Source of the DNA: Pseudidiomarina taiwanensis
Lineage (GTDB): Bacteria > Pseudomonadota > Gammaproteobacteria > Enterobacterales > Alteromonadaceae
DNA length: 64,000 nucleotides
NCBI RefSeq assembly: GCF_003987435.1
Contig: NZ_PIQG01000002.1
Location: 186,001 to 250,000, forward strand
Direction of reading: 5' to 3'
Part shown: positions 34,750 to 42,316 of the stretch, one piece after another
Position numbering within the stretch: position 1 is the first letter of the stretch
Layout of the letters: every line of letters begins with the position of its first letter
Notes under the pieces: model-generated
The model's input: the letters and a program-made list of their open reading frames with translations, nothing else
Told to the model about the DNA's origin: nothing
Database searches by the model: none
Program-made: the position numbers and the translations under genes

Positions 34750-35262
34750 ATGAACGCGAGCAGCAGCGTCTGGGACCCACTGGTTCGCATTATTCATTGG
34801 GCACTGGTGCTCGCCTTCACGCTTAATTACTTCATCCTCGAACCCGGCAACGATAGCCACCAAATTATCGGCTACTGCGCCGTCGCACTCGTTTTAACCC
34901 GCGTCGTCTGGGGCGTTATCGGTAGCACCAACGCCCGCTTCAGCAGCTTTGTCCGCGGTCCAGGCGCAGTCATTGCCCATCTGCGCGAGTTCAAACAGCC
35001 ACCAGAATCTGGCCACAACCCGGCAGCAGGCTGGATGATTCTATTGCTACTCATACTTGTTGCAAGCCTCGGCGTCACCGGCTTCTTAATGCAAGAGGTC
35101 GATTATTTCTGGGGCAACCAGACCCTCGAAGTTATCCACAGTTGGATGGCTGACACACTGTTCGTCGCTGTGCTCATCCATATTGCAGCCGCCGTCATAT
35201 TCAGTATCATCTGGCGCCGAAACCTTATTCGCAGCATGGTCACAGGCAAATATGGAAAATAA
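34750..35262 (+). CDS. Cytochrome b (b561/Ni-hydrogenase type) membrane protein
   Basis: The 170-residue product has four hydrophobic helices. It opens with WDPLVRIIHWALVLAFTLNY, with the first His haem ligand in the family position, and carries later His residues in EVIHSWMADTLFVAVLIHIA. It is a two-haem inner-membrane cytochrome b that passes quinol electrons to a periplasmic partner. The preceding PepSY protein and cytochrome c' are the obvious candidates. Its last codons overlap the cysC start, so the sulfur genes are translationally linked to it. Confidence 0.88.
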   Translation: MNASSSVWDPLVRIIHWALVLAFTLNYFILEPGNDSHQIIGYCAVALVLTRVVWGVIGSTNARFSSFVRGPGAVIAHLREFKQPPESGHNPAAGWMILLLLILVASLGVTGFLMQEVDYFWGNQTLEVIHSWMADTLFVAVLIHIAAAVIFSIIWRRNLIRSMVTGKYGK

Positions 35263-35797
35263 CAGCGCCCCAACCATTTGGCTCACCGGGCTATCCGGCT
35301 CGGGCAAAACCACCATCGCCAAGGCGCTACAAGCAGAATTGCAGCAGCGCCAGCAAAACTGCTACCTGCTAGATGGCGATATCCTGCGCCAGGGCCTTAA
35401 CAGCGATCTTGGTTTTACCGAGCACGATCGCCACGAGAACCTACGCCGCACCGGAGAGCTCTGCAAAATTCTCACAGACGCCGGATTAATCGTTATCGCC
35501 GCTCTGATTAGCCCGTACGCAAAAGATCGCGCCGCGATTCGGCAAAAGCTTACACCAAACTACGTCGAAGTCTTCGTCGATACGCCCCTTCAAACCTGTA
35601 TCGAACGCGACCCCAAAGGCCTATACAAAAAGGCACAACAAGGCGAAATCAAAAACTTCACCGGCTTAGACGCTCCCTATGAAGCGCCGCAAGAGCCAGA
35701 AATTCACATCGACACAGCAAAACTAACGCCAGCGCAAGCTGTCGCAAAAATCATCCAGTACCTAGTTGAAAAAGGCCAGCTAAGCCCATGTCAGTGA
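35252..35797 (+). CDS. cysC: Adenylylsulfate kinase
   Basis: The start at 35252 (MENNSAPTIWLTGLSGSGKT) gives 181 residues, standard for CysC. An upstream in-frame start would add 23 residues read from cytochrome b. Motifs: P-loop GLSGSGKTT, DGDILRQGLNSDLGF (APS binding), RRTGELCKIL, and EVFVDTPLQTCIERDPKGLYKKA (lid). It phosphorylates APS to PAPS. With cysD, cysN and cysQ following it forms a PAPS production set. Confidence 0.95.
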   Translation: MENNSAPTIWLTGLSGSGKTTIAKALQAELQQRQQNCYLLDGDILRQGLNSDLGFTEHDRHENLRRTGELCKILTDAGLIVIAALISPYAKDRAAIRQKLTPNYVEVFVDTPLQTCIERDPKGLYKKAQQGEIKNFTGLDAPYEAPQEPEIHIDTAKLTPAQAVAKIIQYLVEKGQLSPCQ

Positions 35798-36561
35798 ACG
35801 AAAATCTGCTCGCAGACGTCAGCCATATCGCCACCCAAGCCGGCGAAAAGATCATGCAAATATACAATGCGCCAGACTTCCAAGCGCGCATCGCGACGCA
35901 AAGCAAAGCCGACGACAGTCCCCTCACCCAAGCCGACCTTGCCGCGCATCGGCACATCACCGAGGCACTACAAAGCCTTAGGCATGAGCACGCCGAGCTG
36001 CCACAATTATCAGAAGAATCTGAGCACATCTCATGGCAACAACGCCAAAACTGGGAAAGCTACTGGCTTATCGACCCGCTCGACGGCACCAAAGAGTTCA
36101 TCAAGCGCAACGGCGAATTTACCGTGAATATCGCACTTATCCACAAGGGGCTGCCCCTCCTGGGGTGTGTCTACGCACCGGCGCTGAAAACCATATACAG
36201 CGGGGCTTTCGGGGTGGGTAGCTACAAAAATCAAGAGGCCATTCAGGCGCGCCAAACGAACCCTGAAAAGTTGCGGGTGGTGGGTTCGCGTTCGCATCCT
36301 TCGCCAGAATTGAGCGACTACCTAACCAACCTAAAACGCCCCTATGAACTCGTCGAAATGGGTAGCTCACTCAAATTATGCTTAATTGCCGAGAGCGCCG
36401 CCGACCTCTACCCAAGGCTTGGCCCCACATCCGAGTGGGATACCGCCGCCGCCCATGCTATCGTAAGCGCAGCTGGCGGCAGCGTTGAGCAGCTCAATGG
36501 CCAACCGCTGCGGTATAATCAGAGCGAGTCATTACTCAACCCCCATTTTGTCGCCCGATAG
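35788..36561 (+). CDS. cysQ: 3'(2'),5'-bisphosphate nucleotidase CysQ
   Basis: The 257-residue product is an inositol-monophosphatase-fold enzyme. Metal motifs are seen at [34 protein letters not shown] and [17 protein letters not shown]. It hydrolyses PAP left after sulfotransfer and so recycles the PAPS pool. It overlaps cysC by 10 bp. One palindrome copy (36147-36157) encodes KGLP in [13 protein letters not shown], a stretch where homologues have similar residues and equal length. Here the repeat replaces sequence and does not insert. Confidence 0.94.
   Translation: MSVNENLLADVSHIATQAGEKIMQIYNAPDFQARIATQSKADDSPLTQADLAAHRHITEALQSLRHEHAELPQLSEESEHISWQQRQNWESYWLIDPLDGTKEFIKRNGEFTVNIALIHKGLPLLGCVYAPALKTIYSGAFGVGSYKNQEAIQARQTNPEKLRVVGSRSHPSPELSDYLTNLKRPYELVEMGSSLKLCLIAESAADLYPRLGPTSEWDTAAAHAIVSAAGGSVEQLNGQPLRYNQSESLLNPHFVAR
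36147..36157. repeat. GGGGCTGCCCC copy inside cysQ
   Basis: This single exact copy lies in a conserved part of cysQ, read as KGLP with no apparent length change in the protein. Confidence 0.9.
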
Positions 36562-36590
36562 CAGAGCCCAAGAGAAAACATAGAACAACC

Positions 36591-37490
36591 ATGAGCAGCA
36601 ATCACCTACAACAACTTGAAGCCGAAGCCATTCACATTTTCCGTGAAGTCGCCGCTGAATTTGCGAAGCCGGTGATGCTTTACTCGATCGGCAAGGACAG
36701 CTCGGTATTGTTGCATCTGGCACGCAAGGCATTCGCACCGGGACGCATTCCCTTCCCTTTGCTGCATATCGATACCACCTGGAAATTCAAAGAGATGATT
36801 GCCTTTCGCGATAATCTCGCTGAGCAGTTGCAACTTGAGCTGCTCACCCACACCAATCAGCAAGGCCTCGAGCAAGGCATCAATCCGATCAGCAGTGGCA
36901 GCGCAGTGCACACGGATATCATGAAGACTCAAGCGCTCAAGCAGGCGCTTGATCATTATCAGTTTGACGCCGCATTTGGCGGTGCACGGCGCGATGAGGA
37001 AAAGTCACGAGCAAAAGAGCGGGTTTATAGTTTTCGCGACCAACACCATAGATGGGACCCGAAAAATCAGCGCCCAGAGCTATGGAACCTCTACAATGGT
37101 CGCATCCACAAGGGCGAGAGCATCCGCGTGTTTCCGCTTAGCAACTGGACCGAACTTGATATTTGGCAGTACATCGAACAAGAAAACATCGCCATCCCCG
37201 AGCTCTATTTCGCCAAACCGCGCCCGGTTGTAAAGCGTAACGGCCAACTCATTATGGTCGATGATGAGCGATTACCCCTCGAAAAAAACGAACAAGCGCA
37301 GGTGAAAATGGTGCGATTTCGCACACTAGGATGCTACCCACTGACCGCTGCGATTGAATCAGAGGCAACCACAGTCGCGGCCATAATTGAAGAAATGCTC
37401 AGCGCTACAACCTCCGAGCGCGAGGGTCGCATGATCGACCACGACAGCGCCGCCTCGATGGAAGCGAAGAAGCGGGAGGGATATTTCTGA
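36591..37490 (+). CDS. cysD: Sulfate adenylyltransferase subunit 2
   Basis: The 299-residue product has the PP-loop [17 protein letters not shown] and [21 protein letters not shown], both hallmarks of CysD. It makes APS from ATP and sulfate together with CysN. The stop overlaps the cysN start (TGATG), so the two subunits are coupled. Confidence 0.96.
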   Translation: MSSNHLQQLEAEAIHIFREVAAEFAKPVMLYSIGKDSSVLLHLARKAFAPGRIPFPLLHIDTTWKFKEMIAFRDNLAEQLQLELLTHTNQQGLEQGINPISSGSAVHTDIMKTQALKQALDHYQFDAAFGGARRDEEKSRAKERVYSFRDQHHRWDPKNQRPELWNLYNGRIHKGESIRVFPLSNWTELDIWQYIEQENIAIPELYFAKPRPVVKRNGQLIMVDDERLPLEKNEQAQVKMVRFRTLGCYPLTAAIESEATTVAAIIEEMLSATTSEREGRMIDHDSAASMEAKKREGYF

Positions 37491-38809
37491 TGGAATTGCT
37501 CCGATTTATTACCTGCGGTAGCGTCGATGACGGCAAGAGCACCCTGATTGGACGGTTGCTGCATGACAGCCAAAAAGTCTACACCGACCAACTCAATGCG
37601 CTACACAAAAATGCCGCCGGTGAGGTCGATCTCGCACACCTAGTCGACGGCCTGCAAAGCGAGCGTGAACAAGGCATCACCATCGATGTGGCGTACCGCT
37701 ATTTCAGCACCGAGAAGCGCAAATTTATCATCGCTGACACCCCAGGCCATGAGCAGTACACCCGCAATATGGCGACCGGCGCCAGCACTAGCGATCTCGC
37801 GATTATCCTCATCGATGCGGACAAGGGCGTGCTGCAACAAACGCGTCGGCATAGTTACATCGTTAGCTTACTTGGCATTAAGCATGTCATCGTGGCGGTG
37901 AACAAAATGGATTTGGTCGATTTCTCACAAGCCGCTTATAAAGCTATCCAGAGCGACTATCTTAAACTTGCCGGTCATCTCGATATTCCGGACATCCATT
38001 TTGTGCCGATATCAGCGCTAAAAGGCGACAATGTCGTCCACAAAAGTACGAATACACCTTGGTTCCGCGGGCGCACCTTGCTGTCGTACCTCGAGACGCT
38101 ACCCATTCAGCGTCAACGCGACGGCAACTTCCGCTTTCCGGTGCAATATGTGAACCGTCCGGATGCGAATTTCCGCGGCTACGCGGGGACGATCGTATCG
38201 GGCAGCGTGCGCGTTGGCGATACCATTCGCACCTTACCGAGCGGGCAAATCAGTACCGTGAAAAGCATCGTCACCTATGACGGTGAACTTGAGTACGCGG
38301 CGGCTCCGCAGGCGGTGACGCTTACCTTGAACGACGAAATTGATATCAGCCGTGGTGATGTGATTGCGGAGAAAGATGCATTGCCGAATACCAGCTCGCG
38401 ATTGCGCGCGAAAATGGTCTGGCTGCATCAACAAGCCCTAACTCCCGGGCGAGAATACCTAGTGAAGATGGGCTGTAAAGTCACGCGGGGCTATTGCGAG
38501 ACGGTGAAGAATCGGGTCGACGTGAATAGCCAAATTGAGCAGCCGGCGGGCGAGCTTGGCCTGAATGAAATCGGCACGGTTGATATGCATATGCTTGAGC
38601 CGGTCGTATTTGACCGTTACAAGAAAAATAAGGCGATGGGCGCGTTTATCCTAATCGACCCCGTAAGCAACGCCACAGTCGGGGCCGGTATGGTCGCCGC
38701 GCCGTTGGCCGAAAAGGACAGCGAGCCGCACCGCGCCGGATTTATCGAACGCGCACTCAACCGCCTCGTCCGCCGCCTCTACCCACACTGGGGCGCCCGC
38801 CCCGTTTAG
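37490..38809 (+). CDS. cysN: Sulfate adenylyltransferase subunit 1 (GTPase)
   Basis: The 439-residue product is an EF-Tu-like GTPase with G1 [14 protein letters not shown], switch region [16 protein letters not shown]3 [12 protein letters not shown] and G4 NKMDLVD, followed by the beta-barrel domains. It is about 35 residues shorter than the E. coli enzyme, mainly at the N-terminus, starting directly with the G1 strand. GTP hydrolysis drives APS synthesis by CysD. No PAPS reductase or sulfite reductase follows. The set therefore looks aimed at PAPS supply, for example for sulfated glycans, although assimilation genes could be elsewhere. Confidence 0.95.
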   Translation: MELLRFITCGSVDDGKSTLIGRLLHDSQKVYTDQLNALHKNAAGEVDLAHLVDGLQSEREQGITIDVAYRYFSTEKRKFIIADTPGHEQYTRNMATGASTSDLAIILIDADKGVLQQTRRHSYIVSLLGIKHVIVAVNKMDLVDFSQAAYKAIQSDYLKLAGHLDIPDIHFVPISALKGDNVVHKSTNTPWFRGRTLLSYLETLPIQRQRDGNFRFPVQYVNRPDANFRGYAGTIVSGSVRVGDTIRTLPSGQISTVKSIVTYDGELEYAAAPQAVTLTLNDEIDISRGDVIAEKDALPNTSSRLRAKMVWLHQQALTPGREYLVKMGCKVTRGYCETVKNRVDVNSQIEQPAGELGLNEIGTVDMHMLEPVVFDRYKKNKAMGAFILIDPVSNATVGAGMVAAPLAEKDSEPHRAGFIERALNRLVRRLYPHWGARPV

Positions 38810-39441
38810 CTAAATTCGCGCTCGTGAAACCAAAGGTTAAACGCCCATTTTTCACCGGCTGCTACCGGGCATCCGGCATGTAAACTTTGCGGGTGCACGT
38901 CGGTGCTTCCAAAGACTACATTACTAAAAATAAGCAAACGCCCAAATTTTGGTGCAACTTTAATACCTAGCTTGGGGAATTCAGTCTCGCCACCGGCGCT
39001 CACATCATTTAAATAACCCAGAGCGGTCCATAAGCGTTGCCCTCCGCGAGCGGTACAACGTTGACCGCGCTCGGTGGACATATCATACGAATCAAAATGG
39101 GCACGATACTGTTGCTCAGGGCCATAATGAATCACTTGAAACGACTCAGCATGTGAGAGCGGCTTATCGATAGCCTGCGCAACACGTTCCGCTAATTGCA
39201 GGCTAAGCTGGTTACAATCGTGACTCACCCAGTGCACGCTATTGGTGCGACCGTCACTGATCGAACCGGCATTATCGTCACTTACTCGCGCCCGCTGCAT
39301 TTTATCACGAGCGATTTGAACCAAATTTTCCGCTTCGGCTGCAGTGAAAAAGTCATCAATAACAAAAACGTAAGGGTTATCATGTAACTGGTGAATTTGA
39401 TATACGGGTGAATTCGCTGCCGACATCTTGAGCTCCGTCAC
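38806..39441 (-). CDS. 2OG-Fe(II) oxygenase, prolyl 4-hydroxylase-like
   Basis: The 211-residue product has the iron ligands His and Asp in YRAHFDSYD and the distal His in [22 protein letters not shown], where Lys binds 2-oxoglutarate. [12 protein letters not shown]-type N-terminal segments match bacterial P4H-like enzymes. The substrate is unknown. It is convergent with cysN, overlapping by 4 bp. Confidence 0.87.
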   Translation of the reverse strand: MTELKMSAANSPVYQIHQLHDNPYVFVIDDFFTAAEAENLVQIARDKMQRARVSDDNAGSISDGRTNSVHWVSHDCNQLSLQLAERVAQAIDKPLSHAESFQVIHYGPEQQYRAHFDSYDMSTERGQRCTARGGQRLWTALGYLNDVSAGGETEFPKLGIKVAPKFGRLLIFSNVVFGSTDVHPQSLHAGCPVAAGEKWAFNLWFHEREFS

Positions 39442-39447
39442 AAATGT

Positions 39448-40851
39448 TTATCTATTACTAGCAAATTTAACACGAATATCAAAGCGCGAGCGAATTTTCG
39501 CAGCTAAAGCGGCTTGTGCTTGTTCCGTCCCATGTACCAAGCGCACTTCGCCAACGGCGCCAGCGGCGCTGCCGATAAAATCCAATAGCTCAGCTTGGTC
39601 AGCATGAGCAGAGTAGCCGCCTAAGGTATACACTCCAGCACGGATATCCACGCGCTCGCCGTCCAAGATAACGTAGCCACCATCGGGCCCATAACGCTGA
39701 ATATCGCGGCCAGGGGTGCCGGCAGCTTGGTAGCCGACAAAAACCACATCCGTGCGCTCGTCCGGGAGCATCGCGCGCAAGTAATTCACGATCCGCCCGC
39801 CAGTACACATGCCCGAAGCAGCAAGCACAATACAAGGGTCACCCGAAGCCGCTAGGTAATCCAAAATACGCTCATGCTCAGCATGGCTCTCGACCACCAG
39901 CAGACGCTCAAAATTCAGCGGATGGCGGTCATCGCCAAGGCGCGCCCGCGACTGCGCATCCCAAAGTGGCTTCAAGCGCCGATACATGGCGGTATAGCGC
40001 GATGCCAAAGGCGAATCCAGAATCACCGTCATCTTGCGCCAGCGCTCGTCTTGCGCGGCATAGCGATGAATCAAATCCTCCAATTCATACAGTAGCTCTT
40101 GGGTGCGACCAATGCTAAAGGCCGGAACAAGTACAGTGCCACCATTGGCAAACGCCCGCTCCACCACCAAGCGCAAGCGCTCGGCGCGGTCAGCACGGGA
40201 TTCATGCAGGCGGTCGCCATAGGTACTCTCAAGCACCAGCACATCGGCCCGCTCAAGCGGCGCCGGGTCGTTTAAAAGCGGCGTACCCCTGCAGCCAATA
40301 TCGCCGCTAAACACCACCCGTCGACCATCGGCAACATCAAACTCGACGTAAGCCGAGCCAAGAATATGCCCGGCCTCACGCAAGCGCATCTGCAACGGCT
40401 CAGCCTCCAGCGAAACCTCAACCCACTCATCATAGCCGACCGGTCGCAGCCACTCATGCAGCAAGCGCAACATCGCCGCTACCGCCTCAGCGCCCGCCCC
40501 CATACCGACCTTCATAGCATCTTCAATTACCAAAGGTAGCAATGCCGCAGTCGCCTCAGTACAGTAAATCGGCGCCCGAAATCCGGCCATAAACAACCAA
40601 GGTAAGCGCCCACAGTGGTCGATATGACAGTGAGTAAGCACTAACCCACGCACCGCATCCAGCGCGAACTCAATCTCCTGCCCCGCCGAATCCCTCGAAC
40701 CCGAACCAGACCCCGCAAAAGCAACCTCCGCCCCCTGAAACAGTCCGCAATCGATCAGCAGCGAATCACGATCGGTAACAAAGAACTCATGGCAAGAGCC
40801 CGTCACGCCATCCCCGGCGCCGTGGTGAAGAATTTGCAAAGTAACCTCCAT
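39448..40851 (-). CDS. Metallo-beta-lactamase fold RNA exonuclease (beta-CASP)
   Basis: The 467-residue product has the MBL motif THCHIDHCGRLPWL near residue 95 and the beta-CASP block (LVPAFSIGRTQELLYEL, then SGMCTGGRIVNYLR). A C-terminal HxH-type strand GYSAHADQAELLDF completes the site. These enzymes (CPSF-like YsaA/Ysh1 group) are RNA-processing nucleases. It lies 6 bp upstream of the 2OG oxygenase gene on the same strand. A palindrome copy lies just upstream of its start. Confidence 0.9.
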   Translation of the reverse strand: MEVTLQILHHGAGDGVTGSCHEFFVTDRDSLLIDCGLFQGAEVAFAGSGSGSRDSAGQEIEFALDAVRGLVLTHCHIDHCGRLPWLFMAGFRAPIYCTEATAALLPLVIEDAMKVGMGAGAEAVAAMLRLLHEWLRPVGYDEWVEVSLEAEPLQMRLREAGHILGSAYVEFDVADGRRVVFSGDIGCRGTPLLNDPAPLERADVLVLESTYGDRLHESRADRAERLRLVVERAFANGGTVLVPAFSIGRTQELLYELEDLIHRYAAQDERWRKMTVILDSPLASRYTAMYRRLKPLWDAQSRARLGDDRHPLNFERLLVVESHAEHERILDYLAASGDPCIVLAASGMCTGGRIVNYLRAMLPDERTDVVFVGYQAAGTPGRDIQRYGPDGGYVILDGERVDIRAGVYTLGGYSAHADQAELLDFIGSAAGAVGEVRLVHGTEQAQAALAAKIRSRFDIRVKFASNR

Positions 40852-40869
40852 GTTTGTACGAGAAATTTA

Positions 40870-40888
40870 AGGAGGGGCTGCCCCTCCT
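40870..40888. repeat. Extended 19-bp palindrome containing GGGGCTGCCCC
   Basis: AGGAGGGGC-T-GCCCCTCCT is a perfect palindrome about the central T at 40879. It lies between the flippase stop (40907) and the nuclease start (40851). It is the last copy of the family in the window. Confidence 0.95.
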
Positions 40889-40906
40889 AGATTGCTTTTC
40901 CAGGGT

Positions 40907-42223
40907 TCACACCGAACTCAAAGCAACAAAGCACGCCAACCCAGCAGCGAACCATACCAATGAAATGATCTTGCTAGCGCCAATCGGTTGCCATAAGATC
41001 GACGCCATAACCGTCTTAACTGTCCAAAATACCAGTGCCCCAAGCAGCAGACTAACAATCGCACCAGCTGCGGCATAAACAGGGATCAGCCACCATGCGA
41101 AAAACAATTGCAGCGCCAACCCAGAAACCATAGCCAAAGGGCTCACCCAAGTCACGCGGCGCAACTCAATCCCAATTGCGGAAACACGCTGTAGCGCCAT
41201 GAGAATCGGCTTCAAAGCAGTCGCTGCAACAAGATATGGCACTTGTTCATAACTTGCCGGTAACACCCACCACAACACTACACTTGCGAGTGCCGCAACC
41301 ACAACAAAGCACAGCGCCAGCAGTGTTAGTTGCAATGCCCGACGAGGTAACCAAGGTAACTCACCAGAACTCTGATAAGATTTGTAAACCTCAGGTAACC
41401 ACACCGTATTAAATACCTGACCAGCCATACTACCAACACTGCCAACAGCCACTGCCATAGCATATATCGCCATCGAACTGAGACCGTGCCAAGCAGTTAA
41501 CAGCACCGCACCCAAAGCGCCCATTGCCCAATACAACCCCTCAGACAGTAGCAAGGGTCGTGCATAGGTCAACATCGCACCAAATCGCTGCCGCCATACC
41601 GCAGCAAACCAATCGCGGCGCAGCGCAAACGCCTGGCTCAACTGAGTTCGAATTAACCACAATAACACAGCAGTATTAAGCAGCTCCGCAACAAACCATA
41701 ATGTCAGCAATTGCTGAGCAGAGCGCAATCCTTGACCGTTGCTAAACCACCACATCGCAAGCAGCAACAGCAACCAAACCACCCGACCACCAATTTGCAT
41801 CAAAGCAAAAGCTCGCGCTAACTGGCTTAACCGTAAAAAGCTCGTGCCCCACTGCATTATCATTAATATAGGCAGCATGAACCAGATCGCTGAGGGCGGG
41901 CTAAACCCACTAAAGATGCTAACCATCGGCGCGGTGAGCGCAAACATTACAACTGCAATAAGCCCACCTAAAACGAGTGCAACAATAAATAATTGGGCAA
42001 GTAGTTGTTGCTGCTCCGGCACAGATAATTCATGAAAATCTCGCACCAAAGCATGCCCCAAGCCCTGCCCTGCTAGCAGCACCCCAAACCCCAATGCGAG
42101 TTGCCACAAAGCAAATTGAGCCAATAATTCAGGCGCCACGAGCCAGCTCATTAAAGGCAAAGTCACAGCCCGCAAAGCCAAACTAACAGAAGTGCTTAAA
42201 CCAAACGATACCAATGTTATCAC
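40907..42223 (-). CDS. Polysaccharide flippase-like membrane protein (MOP superfamily)
   Basis: The 438-residue product is strongly hydrophobic with about 12 predicted membrane spans. The N-terminus MITLVSFGLSTSVSLALRAVTLPL matches the first helix of Wzx-type translocases. It is divergent from the 861-residue fusion gene with only 93 bp between starts and is separate from the main O-antigen cluster. It probably flips a lipid-linked unit made or modified by its neighbours. Confidence 0.82.
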   Translation of the reverse strand: MITLVSFGLSTSVSLALRAVTLPLMSWLVAPELLAQFALWQLALGFGVLLAGQGLGHALVRDFHELSVPEQQQLLAQLFIVALVLGGLIAVVMFALTAPMVSIFSGFSPPSAIWFMLPILMIMQWGTSFLRLSQLARAFALMQIGGRVVWLLLLLAMWWFSNGQGLRSAQQLLTLWFVAELLNTAVLLWLIRTQLSQAFALRRDWFAAVWRQRFGAMLTYARPLLLSEGLYWAMGALGAVLLTAWHGLSSMAIYAMAVAVGSVGSMAGQVFNTVWLPEVYKSYQSSGELPWLPRRALQLTLLALCFVVVAALASVVLWWVLPASYEQVPYLVAATALKPILMALQRVSAIGIELRRVTWVSPLAMVSGLALQLFFAWWLIPVYAAAGAIVSLLLGALVFWTVKTVMASILWQPIGASKIISLVWFAAGLACFVALSSV

Positions 42224-42316
42224 TTTAGTTATTCCATAAAAATTTAAGCACTAATTTATTGAACATAATGGAAATATCTGCGTTAATATTGTTAAACAAA
42301 ACCAATATAGCAAATC

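Noticed and set aside
35252-35797. CysC as the missing cytidine diphosphoramidate kinase (Cj1415 homologue)
   Set aside because: The gene has normal APS kinase motifs and sits directly with cysQ, cysD and cysN, 27 kb from the phosphoramidate genes. Canonical APS kinase is simpler.
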